From Holophagaceae bacterium (GTDB lineage Bacteria; Acidobacteriota; Holophagae; Holophagales; Holophagaceae): DNA of 10,874 nucleotides. The notes beneath the pieces are model-generated. The model saw only the letters and a list, made by a program, of their open reading frames with translations. It made no database searches and was not told the DNA's origin. The stretch covers positions 1 to 10,874 of the forward strand of contig JANXYT010000431.1 of NCBI GenBank assembly GCA_025355915.1. Direction: 5' to 3'. Position 1 is the first letter of the stretch. Each line of letters begins with the position of its first letter. The translations under genes and the position numbers were made by a program. Shown one piece after another: positions 5,474 to 10,802 of this stretch.

Positions 5474-6388
5474 ATGGATTCCCAAACCATCAAAGCTGCG
5501 GTCCGCGAACGCTACGCGGGTTTCGTCACCAATACCACTCGGGGGTCCCTCGCTGCGCGAACACCCCCGGACCCCCAGGCCGAGCCGCAGCAAAGCTGCT
5601 GCTCGGCCTCCCCATCCTGCTGCGCGGCAGGTAACGCGAGCCTGGACCTGGGCTATGACGCCGAGGATCTTGCCGTCGTGCCCGAAGGCGCGAATCTCGG
5701 TCTGGGCTGCGGAAACCCGGTGGCCCTCGCCTCCCTCAAACCCGGGGAAACGGTGCTCGATCTGGGCTCGGGTGCGGGCTTCGACGCCTTTCTGGCCTCC
5801 AAGCGCGTGGGTCCCGAAGGCCTCGTCATCGGTGTCGACATGACGCCGCAGATGATCGAGCGGTCCACCGCCTTGGCCAAGGCCCACGGCTACACGAACG
5901 TGGAGTTTCGCCTGGGCGACATCGAGGCACTGCCCATCGCGGATGCCAGCGTGGACGTGATCATCTCGAACTGTGTCGTGAACCTCACCACCGATAAGGC
6001 CCGCGCCTTCCGCGAAGCGTTCCGGGTGCTGAAGCCCGGCGGGCGACTCCTGGTGTCCGATCTGGTGCTGGAGCGGCCCCTGCCCGAAGCCATCCGCCAG
6101 GACATGGACGCCTACGGAGCCTGCGTGGCCGGCGCCATGCTGAAGGCGGATTACCTGCAGGCCATCCAGGCCGCGGGTTTTACGGGCGTGTCGGAGGCAG
6201 CTGAACGGCGGTACGGCCTCGACATGTTCTCGCCGGAGCTGCTGGAAGCGGCGCGCCAGCGGTACCCCGGCCTGAACCCTGGTGAACTGGCGGCGGCCGC
6301 GGGCGCGGTGCTGAGCGTCCAGGTGGAAGCCACCAAGACGGAGACCAGCCGCGCCTGTGGCTGTGCACCCACCTGCTGCGAAGGATGA
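5474..6388 (+). CDS. arsM: Arsenite S-adenosylmethionine methyltransferase ArsM
   Basis: The 304-residue enzyme methylates As(III), using SAM and thiols, to mono-, di- and trimethylated arsenicals. It has the class I SAM-binding motif VLDLGSGAGFDAF (94-106), GVDMTPQMI (120-128), GDIEALP (148-154) and LKPGGRLLVSDLV (186-198). The As(III)-binding cysteines match the family: an N-terminal Cys-rich segment (C42, C43, C49, C50), C79 in GLGCGNP, C167 in SNCVVNL and C217 in GACVAGA. The C-terminus adds CGCAPTCC. The ATG at 5474 starts MDSQTIKAAVRERYAG, the usual ArsM beginning; the frame is open further upstream but overlaps arsR2. The linker between VRERYAG and the first Cys pair is long and is encoded by two inverted repeats. 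The next gene starts 4 bp after the stop. Confidence 0.95.
   Translation: MDSQTIKAAVRERYAGFVTNTTRGSLAARTPPDPQAEPQQSCCSASPSCCAAGNASLDLGYDAEDLAVVPEGANLGLGCGNPVALASLKPGETVLDLGSGAGFDAFLASKRVGPEGLVIGVDMTPQMIERSTALAKAHGYTNVEFRLGDIEALPIADASVDVIISNCVVNLTTDKARAFREAFRVLKPGGRLLVSDLVLERPLPEAIRQDMDAYGACVAGAMLKADYLQAIQAAGFTGVSEAAERRYGLDMFSPELLEAARQRYPGLNPGELAAAAGAVLSVQVEATKTETSRACGCAPTCCEG
5541..5607. repeat. Paired inverted repeats inside the arsM N-terminal linker
   Basis: GGGGGTCC (5541-5548) pairs with GGACCCCC (5569-5576). Three bases later, GCCGAGCCGCAGC (5579-5591) pairs with GCTGCTGCTCGGC (5595-5607) around an AAA loop, with a single mismatch. Both lie in frame in arsM (about residues 23-45), in the variable segment before the first cysteine pairs. 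The arrangement looks like a palindromic repeat that inserted in frame. Confidence 0.5.
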
Positions 6389-6392
6389 GGGA

Positions 6393-7466
6393 ATGACTCT
6401 GGACACGAACAGCTGTGGGTGTGCCGGGCCTGCGCCGGTCTCGGGTCCAGGCTTCTGGAAGTCGGGGGGGTGGCTGCTGGCCGCCCTCCCGGCCTGGATC
6501 GCCCTCTACCTCGGCCTGAAGCCCATGGCGGACTGGCTGGCCTTCCATGCCTTCGGCCTGCAACCCGGCAGCCGCCTGGGCGAGGCTGTGGCCTTTTTCG
6601 TCTACGACGGGCCCAAGGTGCTGATGCTCCTGGGAGCCGTGGTGCTGGGCGTCAGCTTCGTGCAGACCTTCATCAGCCCCGAGCGCACCCGCGACCTGCT
6701 GGCCAAACATACTGGCGCCTGGAGCAACCTGCTGGCGGCCGTGCTGGGGATCGCCACGCCCTTCTGTTCCTGCTCCGCCGTGCCGCTCTTCATCGGGTTC
6801 GTGCGGGTGGGGGTACCTCTGGGCGCGACGTTCAGCTTCCTGGTGTCAGCGCCCATGGTGAACGAGGTGGCCCTCTTTCTGCTGCTCAGCCTCTTCGGCT
6901 GGCGCATCGCCCTCCTCTACACCGTGACGGGCGTGGCCGTGGCCTTCGTCTCGGGCTGGATCATCGGGAAGCTCCGCATGGAAAAGCATCTGGAACCCTG
7001 GGTCCTGGACATTCCCTTTGAGGCTTCGACCGCAACAGGCGGCCCCCGGGGCTTCTCCGTGCGCCTGGAGCTGGCGCTGCAGGCGACCAAGGACATCGTG
7101 GGCAAGGTGTGGCCCTACATCCTCATCGGCATCGCAGTGGGGGCTTTTCTGCATGGCTATGCCCCGGCTGAACTGCTGGCACGGTTTATGGGCAAATCGG
7201 CCTGGTGGAGTGTGCCCCTGGCGGTGCTGGTTGGCGTGCCCCTCTACGCCAATGCCGCAGGGATCATCCCCATCGTGCAGGTGTTGCTGGCCAAGGGCGC
7301 GGCCCTGGGTACGGCCCTGGCGTTCATGATGGCGGTCACGGGGCTGTCGCTGCCCGAAACCGTGATCCTGCGCAAGGTGATGCGTCCGGTCCTGCTCGCC
7401 ACCTTCCTCGGCATCGTCGCGGTGGGCATCGTGCTGGTGGGGTTCCTGTTCAACGTCCTGATGTAG
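6393..7466 (+). CDS. arsP: ArsP/YraQ-family permease (organoarsenical efflux)
   Basis: The 357-residue membrane protein has about eight hydrophobic segments (about 24-42, 75-94, 111-139, 143-168, 171-192, 238-258, 271-300 and 303-356, the last two probably containing more than one helix). The family signature TPFCSCSAVPLF (122-133), with Cys125 and Cys127, is followed by VGVPLGATFSFLVSAPMVNE. Members of this family include ArsP, which exports trivalent methylarsenite and roxarsone(III). Its position directly after arsM fits that role. The N-terminus carries an extra CGC (C8, C10) that could capture substrate. AAGGA, overlapping the end of arsM, serves as ribosome binding site for the ATG at 6393; the start at 6357 lies inside arsM and is rejected. 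YraQ-type permeases with other substrates remain possible. Confidence 0.83.
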   Translation: MTLDTNSCGCAGPAPVSGPGFWKSGGWLLAALPAWIALYLGLKPMADWLAFHAFGLQPGSRLGEAVAFFVYDGPKVLMLLGAVVLGVSFVQTFISPERTRDLLAKHTGAWSNLLAAVLGIATPFCSCSAVPLFIGFVRVGVPLGATFSFLVSAPMVNEVALFLLLSLFGWRIALLYTVTGVAVAFVSGWIIGKLRMEKHLEPWVLDIPFEASTATGGPRGFSVRLELALQATKDIVGKVWPYILIGIAVGAFLHGYAPAELLARFMGKSAWWSVPLAVLVGVPLYANAAGIIPIVQVLLAKGAALGTALAFMMAVTGLSLPETVILRKVMRPVLLATFLGIVAVGIVLVGFLFNVLM

Positions 7467-7474
7467 GAGGTGCC

Positions 7475-7705
7475 ATGAAGATCGAAGTGCTGGGCAGCGG
7501 CTGCGCCAAATGCAAGCTGCTGGCCGAACGGGCCGAGGAGGCCGCCAGGGGCCTTGGGACCGAGTTCACGCTGGTGAAGGTCACGGAGTACCCAGACATC
7601 GTGGCTCGCGGTGTGATGTCCACGCCGGGCCTCGTGGTGGATGGCGTCGTGAAGAGCCAGGGCCATGTGCCGACGGTGGCGGCCATCCGGGAGCTGCTGC
7701 GGTAG
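7475..7705 (+). CDS. Small thioredoxin-like (redox-active disulfide) protein
   Basis: The 76-residue protein starts MKIEVLGSGCAKCKLL, with the redox motif C10-A-K-C13 on a thioredoxin-like beta1-loop-alpha1. It has the cis-proline segment STPGLVVDG (49-57, Pro51) and the C-terminal helix VAAIRELLR. It matches the mini-thioredoxins (about 75-80 aa) often found next to YraQ/ArsP-type permeases. The AGGAGG ribosome binding site overlaps the permease stop, and the ATG follows 8 bp after that stop, so the two are translationally coupled. It probably reduces or passes arsenic-bound thiols to the permease or ArsM; this partner role is inference. It is the last gene of the ars block. Confidence 0.85.
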   Translation: MKIEVLGSGCAKCKLLAERAEEAARGLGTEFTLVKVTEYPDIVARGVMSTPGLVVDGVVKSQGHVPTVAAIRELLR

Positions 7706-7732
7706 GATTTCCTCCTGTCTCCGGAGAATCCC

Positions 7733-8776
7733 ATGCGCATCGGCATCGTCGGTTATGGCCGCTTCGGGAGGGCGCTGGGTGCGCTGCTCCACGAGGCCGG
7801 CCATGCCTACCGGGCCTGGGATCCCGTCACGGAGATTCCCGCGGACCTTCGTGCCGCCGGCCTGCGCGACCTGGCGGATACCCATGAGGCCCTGGTGCTG
7901 GCGGTGCCCATCCGGGCCTTGGCCCCGCTGCTGACGGAGCTGCGCCCCCACCTGCGCGCTGATCAGCTGGTGTTTGATGTGGGCAGCGTGAAGGTGGGAC
8001 CCTGCGCCCTGCTGGAAGAACACCTGGGTGCAGCCATCCCGCACGCGGGCACCCACCCGCTGTTCGGGCCCGTGAGCCTGGCCCGGGCGGAGCGGCCCCT
8101 GCGGGTGGTGCTCTGCCCGTCGCCGCACCATCCGGCCGCCGCCCAGCGCATCGAAAGCCTGTTCCACAGCCTGGGCTGCGAAGTGCTGCGGCAAAGCCCC
8201 GAGGACCATGATCGCGTGATGGCGACCACCCACGCCCTCACCTTCTTCATCGCCAAGGGCCTGCTGGCGGTGGGGGCGGGCGCTGAGCTGCCCTTCACGC
8301 CGCCCTCCTTCCACGCCATCGCCCGCACCCTCGAATCCGTGCGCGAAGACGCGGGCCACCTGTTTGCCACCCTCCAGAACGAGAATCCATTTGCCTCCGG
8401 TGCCCGCGAAGGCCTGCTGGAGGCCCTGGCCGCCATCCACCGCAGCCTCGCGGAAGCGGCCGAGACTGGCGGCGGCGAGCAGCTGTCCATCCCGGACCTG
8501 GGGGCGCGGTCACCGGCCCTGCAGGAGGCGCGCGATCACATCGATGCCCTGGATCAGGAACTGGTGGCCCTGCTGGCCCGCCGCACGGAACTGGTGCTGC
8601 GCGCCGGACGCGCCAAGGCCGAGTTGAGCCTCCCGGTCCATGACCCCGAGCGCGAGACCGCCCAGCTCCAGGACCGCCGGGCCTGGGCCGAGGAAGCGGG
8701 GCTGGACGTCCAGGGCGTCGAGGACGTGTTCCGGGCCGTGTTGAGGTCGTCGCGGTCCGCTCAGGGTCGGGGCTGA
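7733..8776 (+). CDS. tyrA: Prephenate dehydrogenase - chorismate mutase fusion
   Basis: The 347-residue protein joins two steps of tyrosine synthesis: chorismate to prephenate, then oxidative decarboxylation to 4-hydroxyphenylpyruvate. Residues 1-~250 are a prephenate dehydrogenase: NAD(P)-binding MRIGIVGYGRFGRALG, LVLAVPI (54-60), DVGSVK (82-87) and the active-site THPLFGP (107-113, His108). Residues ~262-340 form an AroQ-type chorismate mutase: ARDHIDALDQELVALLARR (266-284), then AGRAK (291-295), and PVHDPERE (301-308). This domain order is the reverse of E. coli TyrA, where the mutase is N-terminal. GGAG lies 5-6 bp before the ATG. The gene starts 27 bp after the ars block and may receive read-through from it. 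It converges on the DUF2461 gene. Confidence 0.92.
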   Translation: MRIGIVGYGRFGRALGALLHEAGHAYRAWDPVTEIPADLRAAGLRDLADTHEALVLAVPIRALAPLLTELRPHLRADQLVFDVGSVKVGPCALLEEHLGAAIPHAGTHPLFGPVSLARAERPLRVVLCPSPHHPAAAQRIESLFHSLGCEVLRQSPEDHDRVMATTHALTFFIAKGLLAVGAGAELPFTPPSFHAIARTLESVREDAGHLFATLQNENPFASGAREGLLEALAAIHRSLAEAAETGGGEQLSIPDLGARSPALQEARDHIDALDQELVALLARRTELVLRAGRAKAELSLPVHDPERETAQLQDRRAWAEEAGLDVQGVEDVFRAVLRSSRSAQGRG

Positions 8777-8780
8777 GGAC

Positions 8781-9482
8781 CTACCAGGGCAGGTCCAGTG
8801 CCTTGCAAAGGAAGGCCACCAAGGGCGCGGCCTTCTGGCAGGCCTGAGTGACCTGATCGAGGAAATCCGGAGCGAGTACCTGGGCGTTGGTGAAGCTGGT
8901 GGTCGTGTAGAAGTCCTTGAGCTTGAGATCCTCTGCGCAGGGGTGGTCGGCGCCAAAGCCCTGGGGCACTCGCTGGAGCGCATCGCCTTCGATCTCCAGC
9001 CCCGATTTCCGCAGGGCCTTCCAGGCCGCGGGCTTGGTGGCGATGGCCTGACGCACCTGGAACAACGCCTCGGGCTCAGGGTGCCAAAGGCCACCGCCGG
9101 CAAAACTGCCGCCTGGTTCCAGATGGAGATAGAAGCCCGGCCCGTGAACGCCGCCCGCGATGGCGGCCCGGTGGGGGAAGTGGGCCGCGAGATGGGTCTT
9201 GTAGGGGGTCTTGTCCTTGGCGAACCGCGTGTCGCGGTAGATCCTGAACAGGGAGCCGCCCGAGGGTCGCGGGTCGGCCATGAAGTGGCGGCTGATGGAC
9301 GACAGTGGACCGCTGAATGCGCCGATGAATCGCAGCATGGGGTCCCGGGCCTCGGTTTCGTACCGCGGCTTGTGCTCGGTGAACCACTCACGGTCGTTGT
9401 GCGCCTTCAGGTCTTTCAGGAACCGGAAGAGGCCGGGCCCCAACAGGCCCTGTTCTTTCGCCGCCTTCCCTTTCTGTGACAC
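8781..9482 (-). CDS. DUF2461 family protein
   Basis: The protein has 233 residues if it starts at the GTG at 9482, which has GGGAG 5 bp upstream and gives a start close to the family N-terminus. Family hallmarks are LFRFLKDLKAHNDREWF (18-34), SLFRIYRDTRFAKDKTPYKT (77-96), the Gly-rich GFYLHLEPGGSFAGGG (116-131) and a C-terminal FYTTTSFT. The biochemical role of DUF2461 proteins is not established. An upstream in-frame ATG at 9551 would add a stretch beginning MVDYGIA, which is a stray copy of the superoxide dismutase tail, so I consider it accidental, though translation from it cannot be excluded. The gene ends 4 bp from the end of tyrA on the opposite strand. Confidence 0.85.
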   Translation of the reverse strand: MSQKGKAAKEQGLLGPGLFRFLKDLKAHNDREWFTEHKPRYETEARDPMLRFIGAFSGPLSSISRHFMADPRPSGGSLFRIYRDTRFAKDKTPYKTHLAAHFPHRAAIAGGVHGPGFYLHLEPGGSFAGGGLWHPEPEALFQVRQAIATKPAAWKALRKSGLEIEGDALQRVPQGFGADHPCAEDLKLKDFYTTTSFTNAQVLAPDFLDQVTQACQKAAPLVAFLCKALDLPW

Positions 9483-9530
9483 CGGGTCTCCCGAGAAGCA
9501 TGCCCCTGGGTATGACGCGGAATGGATTAG

Positions 9531-9555
9531 AGCGATGCCGTAATCAACCATGGAC
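9531..9555 (-). pseudogene. Degenerate remnant of the sod 3'-end repeat
   Basis: About 23 bp (9532-9554) match the first codons of the repeated sod tail (MVDYGIA) plus two or three bases before its ATG. The match then stops. It is the outermost, shortest copy of the array and lies 50-70 bp upstream of the DUF2461 start. At the Val and Asp codons it agrees with the intact sod gene rather than with the two detached tails. Confidence 0.6.
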
Positions 9556-9583
9556 GTAGGCGTGCGGACGGGCAGAACCAAGC

Positions 9584-9604
9584 GGGCCCCCGAAGCGGGG
9601 GCCC
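9584..9604 (-). terminator. Hairpin of the outermost, diverged repeat unit
   Basis: This is a 9-bp perfect stem (GGGCCCCCG / CGGGGGCCC) with an AAG loop. It corresponds in position to the two better terminators at 9834-9860 and 10086-10113. The T-tract on the minus strand has decayed (reads GCTTGGTTCTG), so termination is doubtful. Confidence 0.45.
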
Positions 9605-9646
9605 ATCCTAGAGCAAGCGTTGAGAGGCGAAAATCAGCCCGTGCGG

Positions 9647-9739
9647 CTACTTCCCGAAGCGCTTGCTGACTTCGCTCCACTTGATGTTCTCGACGAAAGC
9701 ATCGAGGTACTTCGCGCGGGCGATGCCGTAGTCGACCAT
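9647..9739 (-). pseudogene. Detached copy A of the sod C-terminal 30 codons
   Basis: These 93 bp encode exactly the last 30 residues (163-192) of the superoxide dismutase plus a TAG stop. There are nine nucleotide differences from the intact gene and two from copy B, all synonymous. It lacks all metal ligands. The first codon is ATG, preceded by GGAG and a 5-bp spacer, so a 30-aa peptide could be made. It may be a gene remnant, a recombination scar or a microprotein gene. Confidence 0.7.
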
Positions 9740-9744
9740 GGAGG

Positions 9745-9820
9745 CTCCGTCTCCAAGAGCGCGGGCCTGAAGGGCCAAGCGATTGGGAGCACAGCGCAGT
9801 GCGCTGTGCGATAGACGGAG
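9745..9820 (-). promoter_or_regulatory. Structured leader before detached tail A
   Basis: On the minus strand the spacer begins CTCCGTC and ends GACGGAG, a 7-bp inverted repeat. It encloses a perfect 19-bp palindrome, CACAGCGCACTGCGCTGTG (9790-9808). The closing strand includes the GGAG that would serve as ribosome binding site for tail A, so folding could hide it. Function is inferred. Confidence 0.45.
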
Positions 9821-9833
9821 GCGTGCGACTGGG

Positions 9834-9860
9834 AAAAAGGCGGGCCCCCAAAGGGGGCCC
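9834..9860 (-). terminator. Rho-independent terminator copy after tail B
   Basis: On the minus strand, GGGCCCCC, a TTT loop and GGGGGCCC form an 8-bp stem, followed by GCC and five T residues (9834-9838). It is the duplicate of the sod terminator. Confidence 0.75.
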
Positions 9861-9899
9861 AACCACGGGCACGCGTTGAGAGGCGAAGAACCCCCCGCG

Positions 9900-9992
9900 C
9901 TACTTACCGAAGCGCTTGCTGACTTCGCTCCACTTGATGTTCTCGACGAAAGCATCGAGGTACTTCGCGCGGGCGATGCCGTAATCGACCAT
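9900..9992 (-). pseudogene. Detached copy B of the sod C-terminal 30 codons
   Basis: The 93 bp lie 253 bp from the corresponding part of the intact sod gene. There are seven nucleotide differences (minus-strand codons for Ser, Lys, Ala, Asp, Tyr and Val), all silent, including a two-base AGC/TCC serine change. It is preceded, like copy A, by GGAG and ATG, and followed by its own terminator. Confidence 0.72.
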
Positions 9993-9997
9993 GGAGG

Positions 9998-10073
9998 CTC
10001 CGTCTCCAAGAGCGCGGGCCTGAAGGGCCAAGCGATTGGGAGCACAGCGCAGTGCGCTGTGCGATAGACGGAG
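9998..10073 (-). promoter_or_regulatory. Structured leader before detached tail B
   Basis: This is an identical copy of the 9745-9820 spacer, with the same CTCCGTC/GACGGAG closing stem and the 19-bp palindrome at 10043-10061. It lies between the sod terminator and the ATG of tail B. Confidence 0.45.
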
Positions 10074-10085
10074 GCGTGCGACTGG

Positions 10086-10113
10086 AAAAAAGGCGGGCCC
10101 CCAAAGGGGGCCC
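10086..10113 (-). terminator. Rho-independent terminator of sod
   Basis: On the minus strand an 8-bp stem, GGGCCCCC/GGGGGCCC, with a TTT loop lies 40 bp after the sod stop. It is followed by GCC and six T residues (10086-10091). Confidence 0.85.
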
Positions 10114-10152
10114 AACCACGGGCACGCGTTGAGAGGCGAAGAACCCCCCGCG

Positions 10153-10731
10153 CTACTTACCGAAGCGCTTGCTGACTTCGGACCATTTGATGTTCTCGAC
10201 GAAGGCGTCGAGATACTTCGCGCGGGCGATGCCGTAATCAACCATGAACGCGTGTTCCCACGAGTCCAGTACCAGCAGCAGGTCCTGCTCAATGGGCAGG
10301 CCCAGGTGATGCTCGGCCACGAAGTAGGTGTGCAGCTTGCCGTCGCGGCGGTTGCGGGTGAGCAGGGCCCAGCCGGGGCCGCCCAGGGCCGTGGCCTTGA
10401 GGTCGGCGATCACCTTGTCCTGGCCGCCGACCGCATCCAGTGCGGCCTTCAGTCCGGCGCTCACCGTGGCGTCCGCGCCCAGGTTCTCGAAATACAGCTC
10501 ATGCAGGAAAGAGCCGTTGAAGGCCACGGCCTCCCGTCGCTTCAGTTCGCTGAAGTCGTTGAACGAATAGTTGGGCTTCGTGTTGTCCGCCGTGGCCAGC
10601 TTCTCCTCGATCTCGTTCAGCTTGGTGACATAGCCCTTATAGAGGGTGAAGTGCTGGTCCAGCTGGGCGTCGCTGAGCCCTTTCAGGGCGCCGCCCTTCA
10701 GGTGGTCATAGGATTTGGCGGTGTAGGCCAT
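10153..10731 (-). CDS. sod: Fe/Mn-family superoxide dismutase
   Basis: The 192-residue enzyme converts superoxide to oxygen and hydrogen peroxide. The ATG at 10731 has AAGGAG 6 bp upstream and begins MAYTAKSYDH; an extension to 10776 lacks support. Putative metal ligands are His27 (QHFTLYKGYV), His77 (FLHELYFENL), Asp156 and His160 (VLDSWEHAF). The protein follows the LYxGYV/ELYFENL variant seen in Geobacter-like enzymes rather than the E. coli SodA/SodB pattern, and has EHH (140-142) where many MnSODs have NQD. Which metal it uses cannot be read from the sequence. No signal peptide is seen, so it is cytosolic. Residues 163-192 are the segment repeated downstream. The dps-like gene lies 71 bp upstream on the same strand, consistent with an oxidative-stress pair. 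Confidence 0.93.
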   Translation of the reverse strand: MAYTAKSYDHLKGGALKGLSDAQLDQHFTLYKGYVTKLNEIEEKLATADNTKPNYSFNDFSELKRREAVAFNGSFLHELYFENLGADATVSAGLKAALDAVGGQDKVIADLKATALGGPGWALLTRNRRDGKLHTYFVAEHHLGLPIEQDLLLVLDSWEHAFMVDYGIARAKYLDAFVENIKWSEVSKRFGK

Positions 10732-10802
10732 GAGCATCTCCTTCGCAACGCGGATCGCGGGTGAGTAGTTTACCAATAAAGTAGGAAATCAGAAAAATCA
10801 GG
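10732..10802 (-). promoter_or_regulatory. Upstream region of sod
   Basis: The 71 bp between the dps-like stop and the sod start include an AT-rich stretch (10765-10800) that stands out in this GC-rich DNA and probably holds a promoter. TAAACT could serve as a -10 box, but no convincing -35 is seen. AAGGAG (10738-10743) is the ribosome binding site. Confidence 0.35.

Larger units (their letters stand above)
9740..10245 (-). repeat. Two tandem 253-bp units comprising sod tail, terminator and structured spacer
   Basis: 9740-9992 and 9993-10245 are aligned repeats with an exact period of 253 bp and no indels. Each holds, in minus-strand order, the last 93 bp of sod, a terminator, and a spacer with palindromes. 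The spacer/terminator part (160 bp) differs at one base, while the sod tails of the two units differ at seven. The inner unit contains the authentic 3' end of the sod gene. A further, older copy of terminator and tail continues to about 9556. Confidence 0.93.

Noticed and set aside
9745..9820. Possible tRNA-like element (76 nt closed by a 7-bp stem) in the repeat spacer
   Set aside because: There is no T-loop GTTCGA motif, no recognisable D-arm or anticodon arm on either strand, and the internal 9-bp hairpin does not fit a cloverleaf.
9647..10045. Minus-strand 132-codon frame ending in the sod tail A
   Set aside because: Only its last 30 codons have family similarity. The upstream part passes through a terminator and palindromes, in another frame of the previous tail.
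9531..10245. CRISPR array or diversity-generating retroelement explanation for the repeats
   Set aside because: Units are 253 bp with no short repeat/spacer pattern, no reverse transcriptase or Cas gene is visible, and the variable sites are silent rather than adenine-targeted replacements.
10036..10764. Plus-strand 242-codon frame running through the repeats and sod
   Set aside because: It is antisense to the clearly identified superoxide dismutase. The repeated part also recurs at 9783-10067 simply because the DNA is duplicated.
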